Source: CAMDBL01 sp964498125
Lineage (GTDB): Bacteria; Pseudomonadota; Alphaproteobacteria; Rhizobiales; Hyphomicrobiaceae
Length of the DNA stretch: 41,257 bases
Direction of reading: 5' to 3'
NCBI GenBank assembly: GCA_964498125.1
Contig: CAZCGE010000055.1
Coordinates: 1-41,257, forward strand
Under the pieces are notes generated by a model, which saw nothing but the letters and a program-made list of their open reading frames with translations, was not told the origin of the DNA and did not search any database. Each line of letters opens with the position of its first letter. Position 1 is the first letter of the stretch. The translations under genes and the position numbers were made by a program. This document shows positions 33,798 to 41,257 of the stretch, piece after piece.

Positions 33798-35252
33798 ATG
33801 CGGATGGATGCGGTCTCTCGGGCCCGACAGCGGACTCACGCTGGTCGCCTGATCGGAGTTGCAGTTGCAGCCTTGGCGGTGTGCGCCAATAGCGCCTTGG
33901 CGATTTCGCTGAAGGAGGCCGTGGCTACGGCGCTGGAAACCAATCCAGAAATCGGCCAGGCCATTGAAAATCGTGAAGCAATCGAGTTCGAGCTGAGGCA
34001 GGCGCGCGGGCTTTATCTGCCGCGCATTGACCTCGAAGGTTCATACGGCGCACGCCGGTTCGACAGTCCCGGACGGCGGGCCATCGGCACTTCAGATGAT
34101 ACGTTGCGCCCTGGTGAAATCGGCAGCACCGTGACGCTGAAGTTGTTCGACGGTTTCGGGCGCGAGGCCGAGATCGAACGCCAGGCGTCGCGCGTGGATG
34201 GCGCGTCCCATCGGGTGTTCGAGCGGTCGGAATTCATTGCCCTGGCTATCGCCAAGGAATACTTCGAGATCCTGCTGCAGGGGCGTATCCTCAAAATCGC
34301 GGAAGACAACATAGCCTTCCATCAGGGCATTGCCGGCCGGATCAGGGCCGGCCTCAACGGCGGCTCCTACACCACGGCGGACAACCAACAGGCCGAGGAG
34401 CGGCAGCGCGCGGCACGTGCCCGAATCATCGAGGCGAAAGAAGAGTTGGAGACGGCCCGCATCCGCTTCTTCAAGCTGGTGGGCCAGACCCCCTCCGGTT
34501 TGCGGGCCTACCAATCGTTGGCGCCAGCCAGTCCCAAGTCGCTTCCGTCAGCCATCGAGCTGGCACGCCAGAACAATCCGCGCATCAAGTTTGCCGTGGC
34601 CGACGTCGACGCGGCGGCGGCGCTGGTAAAAGCTGCCCGCGCACGCTACCTGCCGGAGGTTCTGCTCGAGGGGCGCGCCAGGACCGGCCGCGAGATCGAC
34701 GGCGTCGAAGACCGTACATCCGATTTGCAAGGTCGCGTCGTCACCAAATGGAACATTTTCAATGGCGGTATCGACCGTGCCAATCATCAGGAGCAGCTGC
34801 GCCGATTGAGCGAGGAAAAGCTCAGGCTGGCGACGGTGCACCGGGAAGTGGAAGAAGCCATCCGTTCGGCATGGAATAACCGGGTCAACCGGGGCGAGCT
34901 GCGCATTACGCTGTCATCGCAGGCCGCGGCAGGGCGGCAGGTCGTCGACGCCTATGGCGAGCAGTTCAGGGCTGGACGGCGCACGCTGCTGGATGTGCTG
35001 AGCGCACAGAATACCTATACGGCCACGCGCGTTCTGGTCGAGACCGCCGAATATGCCGAGGCATTCGCCGTGTATCGCATCATGGCCGCCACTGGCGGCC
35101 TCGTCCGGTCGCTGGGTCTGGAGCCGCCGACAGCCGCCACGGCTTATGCCCGTGAACAGGCCAGGGTGCCGCCGCCGCCGGCGGTCGAGGAGGCCCGCCG
35201 CTATGGTGGTCCCGACCGGCGCAATTCCTGGCATGTCGAGGTCAAGCGCTGA
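33798..35252 (+). CDS. TolC-family outer-membrane channel of type I secretion
   Basis: This 484-residue protein has a signal peptide (residues 1-35, ending S-A-L-A) and the two-fold repeated TolC-type architecture. The first repeat begins S-L-K-E-A-V-A-T-A-L-E-T-N-P-E-I and the second L-P-S-A-I-E-L-A-R-Q-N-N-P-R-I. Long coiled helices lie between. The G-Q-x-x-x-G-R-R-T-L-L-D-V-L type end is seen as F-R-A-G-R-R-T-L-L-D-V-L-S-A-Q-N, typical of LapE/AggA-type channels. GGGGAAAA precedes the ATG. It is the first gene of the exporter operon. Confidence 0.92.
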   Translation: MRMDAVSRARQRTHAGRLIGVAVAALAVCANSALAISLKEAVATALETNPEIGQAIENREAIEFELRQARGLYLPRIDLEGSYGARRFDSPGRRAIGTSDDTLRPGEIGSTVTLKLFDGFGREAEIERQASRVDGASHRVFERSEFIALAIAKEYFEILLQGRILKIAEDNIAFHQGIAGRIRAGLNGGSYTTADNQQAEERQRAARARIIEAKEELETARIRFFKLVGQTPSGLRAYQSLAPASPKSLPSAIELARQNNPRIKFAVADVDAAAALVKAARARYLPEVLLEGRARTGREIDGVEDRTSDLQGRVVTKWNIFNGGIDRANHQEQLRRLSEEKLRLATVHREVEEAIRSAWNNRVNRGELRITLSSQAAAGRQVVDAYGEQFRAGRRTLLDVLSAQNTYTATRVLVETAEYAEAFAVYRIMAATGGLVRSLGLEPPTAATAYAREQARVPPPPAVEEARRYGGPDRRNSWHVEVKR

Positions 35253-35430
35253 CGGATAGCATCATGGACCGCTGGCCCCGGGGCCACGGTCGCAGGTCAG
35301 CCGCAAGCAGGACCTCGAATTGGCCTTGCATTTGCCTCTCTTGCATTTGCATCTTTGTCGGATTGAGGTCTGACGATTGTTCGCGGCGGCGGGCCGCCGA
35401 CGAGGCGCTGTTCAGTAAGAGTGAAAAGTG

Positions 35431-36738
35431 ATGGCAAGGCGTATCGGATCTCTCGAGCTGCGCGACGAGTTCGGCGGTGCCGGCACGAGGGTCGTTCTGC
35501 TGGTTTCCGGCTTGCTCGCGAGCTTCCTGATCTGGGCCTGCCTGGCCGAGATCGAGGAGGTGACGCGGGGCGATGGTCGCGTCATTCCGTCGCAGAAAAC
35601 TCAGATCGTGCAAAGTGCCGAGCCTGGCGTGGTCAAGGAGCTGCTCGTCCGGCTGGGCCAGCGTGTCGCCAAGGGCGACTTGTTGATGCGCATCGACAAG
35701 TCGACGACCGCCGCTAGCCTTGGCGAGGTGGAGGCTCAAAGTCGGGCGCTGACCGCCCAAATCGCCCGTCTGGAACTCGAGCATGAGGCCGAGGGCCGTG
35801 CCCCCTATATTTGCCCAGCCGAGCTGAGGCCGACTTGGAACGCGCTCTGCGACAACGAACAGAAGCTTTACGCGGCGCGGGTGAGCAATCTCGTCAGCCG
35901 GGTCAAGGTGTTCAAGGAGCGCAGCGAGCAGAAAAGTCGTGAACTCAATGAGGTGGCGGCAAATGTCGAGCGCTTGAAAGAGAGCCTGGCGCTGGCCGAT
36001 CGCGAATTGAAGATGATCAAGCCGCTGGCCGATCGCAAGATCATCGCCGATACCGAGCTTATACGCGTGCAGCGCGGGCTATCCGATGCGCGGGGCCAGC
36101 TCAATGCCGCACTCGAGACCAAGGGGCGCACGGAGGCGGCGCTGCGCGAAGCCAATCTGCAGGTCGAGGAGCAAGTGCTCGATTACAAGCAGACCGCACA
36201 GAAGGAGTTGAACGAGAAGCGTGCCCAGCTTTCGATAGTCCAGCAAACGATGCAAGGCGCCGCCGAGCGCGTCAGGCGGACCGATATCCATTCCCCCGTC
36301 GACGGCTTCGTCAACGAGGTGCTGGTGACGACGCTCGGCGCTTTCGTCAATGCGGGCGAGCGCGTCGTCAGCATCGTGCCCGCCGAGGACCAGCTGCTGG
36401 TCGAGGCGCGCGTGCGGCCGGCTGATATCGCGTTCATCCACAACGGACAGCCGGCGGTGGTGAAAGTCACCGCCTTCGACTTCTCGATCTTCGGCGGCCT
36501 GGATGGTTTAGTCGAGAACGTCTCGGCGGACACCTTGATCGACCCGACAACGAAGGAGCCGTTCTACACGGTGATTGTCCGGACTAAAGATTCGACACTC
36601 CAGGGCAGAGCCGGGAATCTCGAGATCATTCCAGGAATGGTCTGCAACGTCGACATCATGACCGGCAAGAAAACGATCATGCAGTATCTGCTCAAACCGA
36701 TTCAAAAGGCGCGGGAGACGGCTTTTCGTGAGCGGTGA
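35431..36738 (+). CDS. HlyD/LapC-family periplasmic adaptor of type I secretion
   Basis: This 435-residue membrane fusion protein has one N-terminal membrane segment (about residues 20-40), then biotinyl/lipoyl-like halves (V-V-K-E-L-L-V-R-L-G-Q-R-V-A-K-G-D-L-L and the returning R-R-T-D-I-H-S-P-V-D-G-F-V-N). Between them lies a long coiled-coil hairpin (about 95-290) rich in Glu, Lys and Arg. The C-terminal beta-barrel includes V-E-A-R-V-R-P-A-D-I-A-F-I. It bridges the ABC exporter and the TolC-like channel. GTG 35428 directly before the ATG is an equal alternative. Its end overlaps the next gene by 11 bases. Confidence 0.92.
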   Translation: MARRIGSLELRDEFGGAGTRVVLLVSGLLASFLIWACLAEIEEVTRGDGRVIPSQKTQIVQSAEPGVVKELLVRLGQRVAKGDLLMRIDKSTTAASLGEVEAQSRALTAQIARLELEHEAEGRAPYICPAELRPTWNALCDNEQKLYAARVSNLVSRVKVFKERSEQKSRELNEVAANVERLKESLALADRELKMIKPLADRKIIADTELIRVQRGLSDARGQLNAALETKGRTEAALREANLQVEEQVLDYKQTAQKELNEKRAQLSIVQQTMQGAAERVRRTDIHSPVDGFVNEVLVTTLGAFVNAGERVVSIVPAEDQLLVEARVRPADIAFIHNGQPAVVKVTAFDFSIFGGLDGLVENVSADTLIDPTTKEPFYTVIVRTKDSTLQGRAGNLEIIPGMVCNVDIMTGKKTIMQYLLKPIQKARETAFRER

Positions 36739-37414
36739 TCTCACTTCGAGTGTTCAGGCCATGCAGGCGAATGACACGAACAGCCGGGATATCGGTTCCG
36801 CCAGCGACGGTGCCGGTGGCGTTGCGCTGCCGGTCGCCAACCTGGCGGAGTTCAGGGTGCTGACGCACGAGGGTAAGAAGCACGCCTTCAAACTCGAGCA
36901 AATCTTCTGGCAAATCATTCAGCTGGCGGCCAACGCGCGCAAGCAGCGCATGGGCGCCTATGTTGCGTCGCTGTTGGAGACCGCAAGCCCCAACGTGAAC
37001 CGCACGTCGATGCTGCGCTCGCATGCCGCCGAGTGGATCAGCAACAGGCTGGCGGAGACCACGGCACGCGCCTTGAGTCCGCGGTTCGTGACAAAGGTCG
37101 TGCAATCCACGCCGCTGCCATGCATCGCCATCGACGCCAACAACGCCATCACGGCTCACAATGACTTGTTCATTGCGCTGCTGGGTGCGGCATCGCGCGA
37201 CTCCACGAAGGCAAAAATCGATAAGGTGCGCGTCAGCTTTGGCAGGGATATCGCCGCCGTCCGCGACAGCCTGATTGTCTCGCGGGCCGCCTATATCGAG
37301 GAAACGGTACGACTGAATACGGGCGAGGATACCTTGCACCGGACGGCACGTATCGTCGGGATCAATCCGCTTCAGGGCCCCGCGATTGGTATGCTGGTGA
37401 TGATCCTGAGCTGA
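36728..37414 (+). CDS. Ribbon-helix-helix plus PAS-like protein in exporter operon
   Basis: This 228-residue soluble protein starts at GTG, 11 bases inside the HlyD-like gene, with an ATG at 36761 as a possible later start. Residues 43-86 (R-V-L-T-H-E-G-K-K-H-A-F-K-L-E-Q-I-F-W and following helix) resemble the RHH_4-type ribbon-helix-helix domain, which often binds DNA. Residues 127-228 (P-L-P-C-I-A-I-D-A-N-N-A-I-T-A-H-N) look like a PAS fold. There is no signal peptide or membrane segment. It is not a known structural part of type I exporters. By position it could regulate the operon or sense its state; this is inference. I do not recognise a named gene. Confidence 0.65.
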   Translation: MSGDLTSSVQAMQANDTNSRDIGSASDGAGGVALPVANLAEFRVLTHEGKKHAFKLEQIFWQIIQLAANARKQRMGAYVASLLETASPNVNRTSMLRSHAAEWISNRLAETTARALSPRFVTKVVQSTPLPCIAIDANNAITAHNDLFIALLGAASRDSTKAKIDKVRVSFGRDIAAVRDSLIVSRAAYIEETVRLNTGEDTLHRTARIVGINPLQGPAIGMLVMILS

Positions 37415-37477
37415 ATGTCATGGATGAGTGAGCGGGCGGATTGCCGCTGATATTGCGCAATAAGAGACGGAAATTTG

Positions 37478-39637
37478 ATGCAAAAGCACAATGATTACGC
37501 ACCAGGCGAGTTCGGCGGATCGGTCAGTGCACGTTCCGACGATCTACTGCTGTGTCTGGAGGCGGTGGCGGCCTATTACGGCCGCTCGACGTCGGCGGTG
37601 GTGCTGACAGCAGGATTGCCCCTGGAAATGGGCAAGCTCACGCCAGCCCTGCTGCCGAAAGCCGCCGAACGGATCGGCATCCGTGCGCTGCAGGAGCGGG
37701 CGAAGATAAAGGATCTGGTGCCGCTGGACGTGCCGGCCATCCTGGTTTGCGAGGGTGGCCAGATGCTGGTGCTGTTCGGGGGTGGCCCCGAGGCCGGCTA
37801 TGCCGTGCTCTTTCCGGAAGAGCGCGAGGCGCGCAAGGTTCCCGCCGGCGCCTTGGAGGCGCTTTATAGCGGCATATGTTTCAAGATGAAGCCCAGCTAC
37901 GAAGCCGAGGTCGCGGGGGGGCAGGTCAAAACAGATACGCGGGCGTGGTTCTGGGGGGCGATCAGTGGGTACTGGCGCAGCTATTCCCTGGTGATCATTG
38001 CCGCGGTGATGATCAACATCATTGCCCTGGCGGCTCCGGTTTTCACGATGAACGTTTACGATCGCGTCATCCCGAACAAGGCAGTGGCGACGTTGTGGGT
38101 TTTCGTCGCCGGCCTGCTGGTCGCGTTCGGCTTCGATCTCGCCTTGAAACTCGCCCGCTCCAAGATTCTCGATCGGGTCGGCCGCAAGATCGATATCGAG
38201 CTTGCCTTTACGCTGTTGCGCAAGACGCTGACCGCGCGGCTTTCGGAGCGCCCGGAGACCGCCGGCATTCTGGCCAACAAGTTCCAGGAGTATGAAGCCG
38301 TCCGCGAGTTCCTGTCGTCGAACACGGTCATGATGTTCGTCGACATCGCCTTCTTCTTCCTGTTCGCGCTCGTCATCTATGCCATTGGCGGCTGGATTGT
38401 GGTCATTCCGATGGCGGCGCTATTGCTGGTCGTGGGCTTGGGGTTCTTGTTGCAGTCGCGCTTGACCAACGTCATCAGGAACATGCAAAGCGAGGCGGCG
38501 CTGCGCCATTCCGTCGTGGTGGAAGCCGTTTCATCGTTGGAAACGATCAAGAGCATCAGGGCTGAAGGCCACGTATTGCGGCGGTGGGAAAGCTACGCCA
38601 AGGCCGCGGCCGAGAGCGCCGAGCAATCCAAGTACCTTTCCGCCTTGGGGTTGCATGTCACCGGCTTCATTCAGCAAGTCGTCCTCGTGCTGATTGTCGT
38701 GGCTGGCTGCTACGAATTCGCTGCTGGCAAGATGTCGACCGGCGCCATTATCGCGTGCGTCATGCTGTCCAATCGATTGATCGCGCCGCTGTCGCAGATC
38801 GCGCAGATGTTCACGCGCGCGCGCTATGTCGCCCTGGCGCTGCACAGCCTCGATGAAATCATGAACAAGACCGACGAACTGGTGGCGCAAAGCGGCTTCG
38901 TCAATCGCAAGATTGCGCAGGGTCATCTCGAGTTCCGCAAAGTCCAGTTTCGTTATCCCAACAGCAAGGCTTTGATTCTCGATGAGTTCAGCCTTGTCGT
39001 GAAGCGCGGCGAGCGCGTCGGCATCATCGGCAGGATCGGGTCGGGCAAGACGACGATCGGGCGGCTGCTGACGAACCTGTATCAGCCGGTGTCGGGTGAA
39101 ATCCTGATCGACGGGGTGGACATCCAGCAGTATCACCCGCACGAGGTCAGGTCGGCGATCGCATTGGTTGGTCAGGAAGCGGAGTTGTTCTACGGCACGG
39201 TCCGCGAGAATATCGTCATGGGAGATCCGACCGCCAGCGACGAGGCGATTGTACAGGCGGCGCGGCGATCAGGGGCCGAGCGTTTCATTGCCGCCGACCC
39301 GAAGGGCTTCGATCTCAACGTCGGCGAACGCGGCAGCCGGCTATCCGGCGGGCAGCGCCAATGCGTGGCTCTGGCGCGCAGCTTCCTAACCGATCCGGCC
39401 GTTCTGTTCCTCGACGAGCCGTCCAGCGCCATGGACCAGCAGACCGAGCGCCAGTTCATCGAGCAGGTCCGCCAGGCGCTGCGGCCCGATCAGACGCTAA
39501 TTGTCACGACGCATCGCAACTCCATGCTGCAGCTCGTCGATCGGCTGGTGGTGATCGAGAACGGCCGCGTCGTCGGTGACGGGCCGCGCGACAAGGTGAT
39601 CGAAGCGCTCGTCAAGCAGCGCGCGGGCGGTCAGTAG
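37478..39637 (+). CDS. LapB-type ABC exporter of type I secretion
   Basis: This 719-residue fused ABC exporter has an N-terminal C39-like domain (about residues 15-140) without the catalytic Cys/His pair, so it should bind but not cut its substrate, as in HlyB and LapB exporters. A six-helix membrane domain follows (about 160-460), beginning V-F-T-M-N-V-Y-D-R-V-I-P-N, a segment typical of the family. The ATPase has Walker A G-R-I-G-S-G-K-T-T, signature L-S-G-G-Q-R-Q and Walker B V-L-F-L-D-E-P. The signature continues Q-C-V-A-L-A-R, with Cys where most have Ala or Arg. TTG 37475 immediately precedes the ATG. It is the last gene of the exporter operon. Confidence 0.94.
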   Translation: MQKHNDYAPGEFGGSVSARSDDLLLCLEAVAAYYGRSTSAVVLTAGLPLEMGKLTPALLPKAAERIGIRALQERAKIKDLVPLDVPAILVCEGGQMLVLFGGGPEAGYAVLFPEEREARKVPAGALEALYSGICFKMKPSYEAEVAGGQVKTDTRAWFWGAISGYWRSYSLVIIAAVMINIIALAAPVFTMNVYDRVIPNKAVATLWVFVAGLLVAFGFDLALKLARSKILDRVGRKIDIELAFTLLRKTLTARLSERPETAGILANKFQEYEAVREFLSSNTVMMFVDIAFFFLFALVIYAIGGWIVVIPMAALLLVVGLGFLLQSRLTNVIRNMQSEAALRHSVVVEAVSSLETIKSIRAEGHVLRRWESYAKAAAESAEQSKYLSALGLHVTGFIQQVVLVLIVVAGCYEFAAGKMSTGAIIACVMLSNRLIAPLSQIAQMFTRARYVALALHSLDEIMNKTDELVAQSGFVNRKIAQGHLEFRKVQFRYPNSKALILDEFSLVVKRGERVGIIGRIGSGKTTIGRLLTNLYQPVSGEILIDGVDIQQYHPHEVRSAIALVGQEAELFYGTVRENIVMGDPTASDEAIVQAARRSGAERFIAADPKGFDLNVGERGSRLSGGQRQCVALARSFLTDPAVLFLDEPSSAMDQQTERQFIEQVRQALRPDQTLIVTTHRNSMLQLVDRLVVIENGRVVGDGPRDKVIEALVKQRAGGQ

Positions 39638-39642
39638 CCGAC

Positions 39643-39677
39643 CCCGCGAGCGGACCCTGGAAAAGTCCGTTCGCGGG
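39643..39677. terminator. Possible bidirectional terminator hairpin
   Basis: A 13-base stem (39643-39655 with 39665-39677), with one G-T pair and a nine-base loop, lies between the convergent exporter and adhesin genes. No T-run is present, so it may act with Rho or only protect message ends. Confidence 0.45.
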
Positions 39678-39687
39678 ATGGCGTCGA

Positions 39688-41257
39688 TCACAGCGATCCG
39701 TTGTGCGTGCCGGAGCTGTCGTCGAAGATGATCGTGATCGAGCTTGCCGACGGCGCACCCTGCAGGGTTGCGACCGTCTGGAATGATGCGCCGCCAGCCG
39801 ATCCATTGGCATCGACCGACAACTGACCGTTGCCGGAATTGTATTGCACGTAGTTGCTCAGGGTCTGGCCGGTGGCGACATCGAACAGTGCGGTCAAGTC
39901 GATCTTGTCGCCCTCGCCGCCGCTGAAGTCGACGATGAGGTCCGGCAGGTCGGGTAGCGAATCCAACACGAAGGTATCGTCGCCCGAGCCGCCGAGCAGC
40001 GTATCGGCGCCGCTGCCGCCGACCAGCATGTCATTGCCGCTTTCGCCCCACAGCTTGTCCGCGCCGGCGCCGCCCTCCAGGTAGTTGTCGCCGCTGTTGC
40101 CGGCCAGGAAGTCGTTGCCAAAGCCACCGATCAGGCCTTCGATGTCGATCAGCTCGTCGCCGGCCGCAAACCCGCCGCCGATCTCGCCGTTGCCTGGGTT
40201 GTTGAACGGCGACGGCTGGTCCGAGGCATCGCCGTGGCTGTCGAGGTTGATCGCGACGGCGCCGACGCTGTCGGAATAATCGACAACATCGAAGCCGGTC
40301 GTTCCCATGATCCACTCGGCCGCCGCCGTGCCTTCTATGGCATCGCCTTCGACGTCGATCATCAGTGTGCCCGGTGCCATATCACCGTCGAAATCCTTGA
40401 CGGCGTAGGTGAGCGTAAAGGTGACGTCATCCTTGTAGCCGCCGGACGCGTTCATGATCGGCGTCAACTGTTCGACGGTGAAGTCACCCGAGATGGTGTC
40501 GGCCAGAGTCACGCGCAGCACCGCGGTGCTGTCCTGCAAGATGGTCAGGACCGTGCCGCCCGCCGAAACGCTGGACGTGAAGCCGGCGAGTGCGACCATG
40601 CCGGAGAATAAGGTCGAGCCGGGTCCATCCGCATTGTAGGCGTGATTGAGCGTGCCGTCCGCCGTCGGACCGCCGGCAGGTGGCGGCGGGGGATAGTGAT
40701 GGTCGTCGTCCTCCGGCTCGCCGTCGCAATCATCCTCGCCATCGTCGTTGTTGTTCTTGCCCTCTTTCTCGTCGTCGCCACCTTCATCTTCGTCTTCGTC
40801 GCCGCCGCCATGGTCCTCGTCTTCATCCTCGCCTTCGTCGCCGCCATGGTCCTCGTCTTCGTCATCATCCTCGTCATCGTCGCCACCGTGGTCCTCGTCT
40901 TCATCGTCATCTTCGTCTTCGTCGTCCTCGTCCTCGTGATCGTCCTCGCCAAAATCGCCTTGATTAAGGTCGATGGGGGCATTGGGGCCGACGCTGGGGT
41001 TGTCGTCGTCGAAGCGGATGTTGCCGCCGAGGTCGATGCTGGCGGAGTCCGTCGCGGTATCGCCGTCAAAGTCGGTGGTGACGGCGGTGGCGGTGAGAGT
41101 GACCTTGCCGGCGGCCAGCGCGATGACGGCATCCTCGGGGGCGCCCTCGACGTGGTCGATCTGCTGGTGCTGGGTCAGGGTGACGACGCCCGCGCCATTG
41201 ACGGCGATGGAGAATACGGTGTTGGCGTCGTTGACGCCGGCGAGCGTGGCCGCGGTC
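39688..41257 (-). CDS. Large RTX adhesin, C-terminal part (5' end outside window)
   Basis: The last 522 residues of a large surface protein; the frame runs open to the window edge. From the edge: a DUF5801-type repeat (F-S-I-A-V-N-G-A-G-V-V-T-L-T-Q, D-F-D-G-D-T-A-T-D-S-A and G-G-N-I-R-F-D-D-D-N-P-S-V) as in giant type I adhesins. Next comes an 85-residue acidic linker (40696-40950), a proline run, a second beta-rich domain ending D-F-D-G-D-M-A-P-G, about five calcium-binding nonapeptides (G-G-F-G-N-D-F-L-A and following), and a type I secretion end with D-F-S-G-G-E-G-D-K-I-D-L. It converges on the exporter that probably secretes it. LapG-type cleavage would need an N-terminal retention module, which is not in view. 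Confidence 0.88.
   Translation of the reverse strand, partial: TAATLAGVNDANTVFSIAVNGAGVVTLTQHQQIDHVEGAPEDAVIALAAGKVTLTATAVTTDFDGDTATDSASIDLGGNIRFDDDNPSVGPNAPIDLNQGDFGEDDHEDEDDEDEDDDEDEDHGGDDDEDDDEDEDHGGDEGEDEDEDHGGGDEDEDEGGDDEKEGKNNNDDGEDDCDGEPEDDDHHYPPPPPAGGPTADGTLNHAYNADGPGSTLFSGMVALAGFTSSVSAGGTVLTILQDSTAVLRVTLADTISGDFTVEQLTPIMNASGGYKDDVTFTLTYAVKDFDGDMAPGTLMIDVEGDAIEGTAAAEWIMGTTGFDVVDYSDSVGAVAINLDSHGDASDQPSPFNNPGNGEIGGGFAAGDELIDIEGLIGGFGNDFLAGNSGDNYLEGGAGADKLWGESGNDMLVGGSGADTLLGGSGDDTFVLDSLPDLPDLIVDFSGGEGDKIDLTALFDVATGQTLSNYVQYNSGNGQLSVDANGSAGGASFQTVATLQGAPSASSITIIFDDSSGTHNGSL
40696..40950 (-). repeat. Acidic low-complexity repeat in the adhesin gene
   Basis: In the adhesin frame, 85 codons include 58 Asp or Glu. 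The heptad E-D-E-D-H-G-G occurs three times, in blocks of 13-19 residues. One Cys codon lies at 40726-40728, in D-D-C-D-G. The GC-rich, TC-repetitive DNA also opens long frames on other strands, which are artefacts. Confidence 0.9.

Noticed and set aside
40545..41132. Open frames rich in Thr/Met or Ser/Pro across the acidic tract
   Set aside because: They are alternative readings of the repetitive GAC/GAG codons of the adhesin linker.

Overview
The window is about 41 kb of GC-rich DNA from the chromosome of an alphaproteobacterium. Four things point there: the trpF-trpB-trpA-accD-folC gene order, a lexA preceded by a GAAC-N7-GAAC box (the alphaproteobacterial SOS operator), an AccD without the usual four-cysteine zinc ribbon, and palindromic intergenic repeats of the type common in Rhizobiales/Rhodospirillales genomes. 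The genus cannot be fixed from the sequence alone; a Reyranella-like or Bradyrhizobium-like lineage is a guess.

Layout. 1-1162: 3' part of a 23S rRNA gene, a 5S rRNA gene and the rrn terminator. 1275-4531: two overlapping DsbA-like genes (minus strand), lexA with its SOS boxes, and a small alpha/beta-barrel protein. 4826-11499: a complete phosphate regulon on the plus strand, phoR - promoter - pstS-pstC-pstA-pstB-phoU-phoB, with a Pho box and a perfect FNR-type palindrome before pstS. 11557-20897: a catabolic and uptake region with a hydantoin/Asp-Glu racemase family protein, an amidase and an MFS carrier (minus), a transthyretin/HIU-hydrolase-like gene (plus), a four-gene polyamine-type ABC transporter (minus) and a second amidase (plus). 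20984-29796: trpF, trpB, then an insertion containing an RTX metalloprotease (minus) and an MntA nucleotidyltransferase, then a gene in which a HepT (HEPN toxin) domain is fused in frame to TrpA, then accD and folC. 29810-31558: ilvD (minus). 31709-41257: a LapG-like protease, an orphan response regulator, a type I secretion operon (TolC-like, HlyD-like, a ribbon-helix-helix/PAS-like protein, LapB-like ABC exporter) and, converging from the right edge, the C-terminal part of a large RTX adhesin.

How the parts work together. PhoR/PhoB/PhoU with PstSCAB form the standard phosphate sensing and uptake circuit; the FNR-type site suggests an extra oxygen or redox input. The LapG-like protease, the LapEBC-like exporter and the RTX adhesin look like one cell-surface adhesion system, and the same exporter could also secrete the RTX metalloprotease. 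The most unusual object is the HepT-TrpA fusion: a toxin/antitoxin-type pair has entered the trp cluster, and the toxin reading frame runs without a stop into tryptophan synthase alpha. The second theme is small palindromes. One family sits between the binding-protein and permease genes of both ABC transporter operons. Another forms paired hairpins between trpF and trpB and occurs as an in-frame insertion encoding about nine residues within ilvD.
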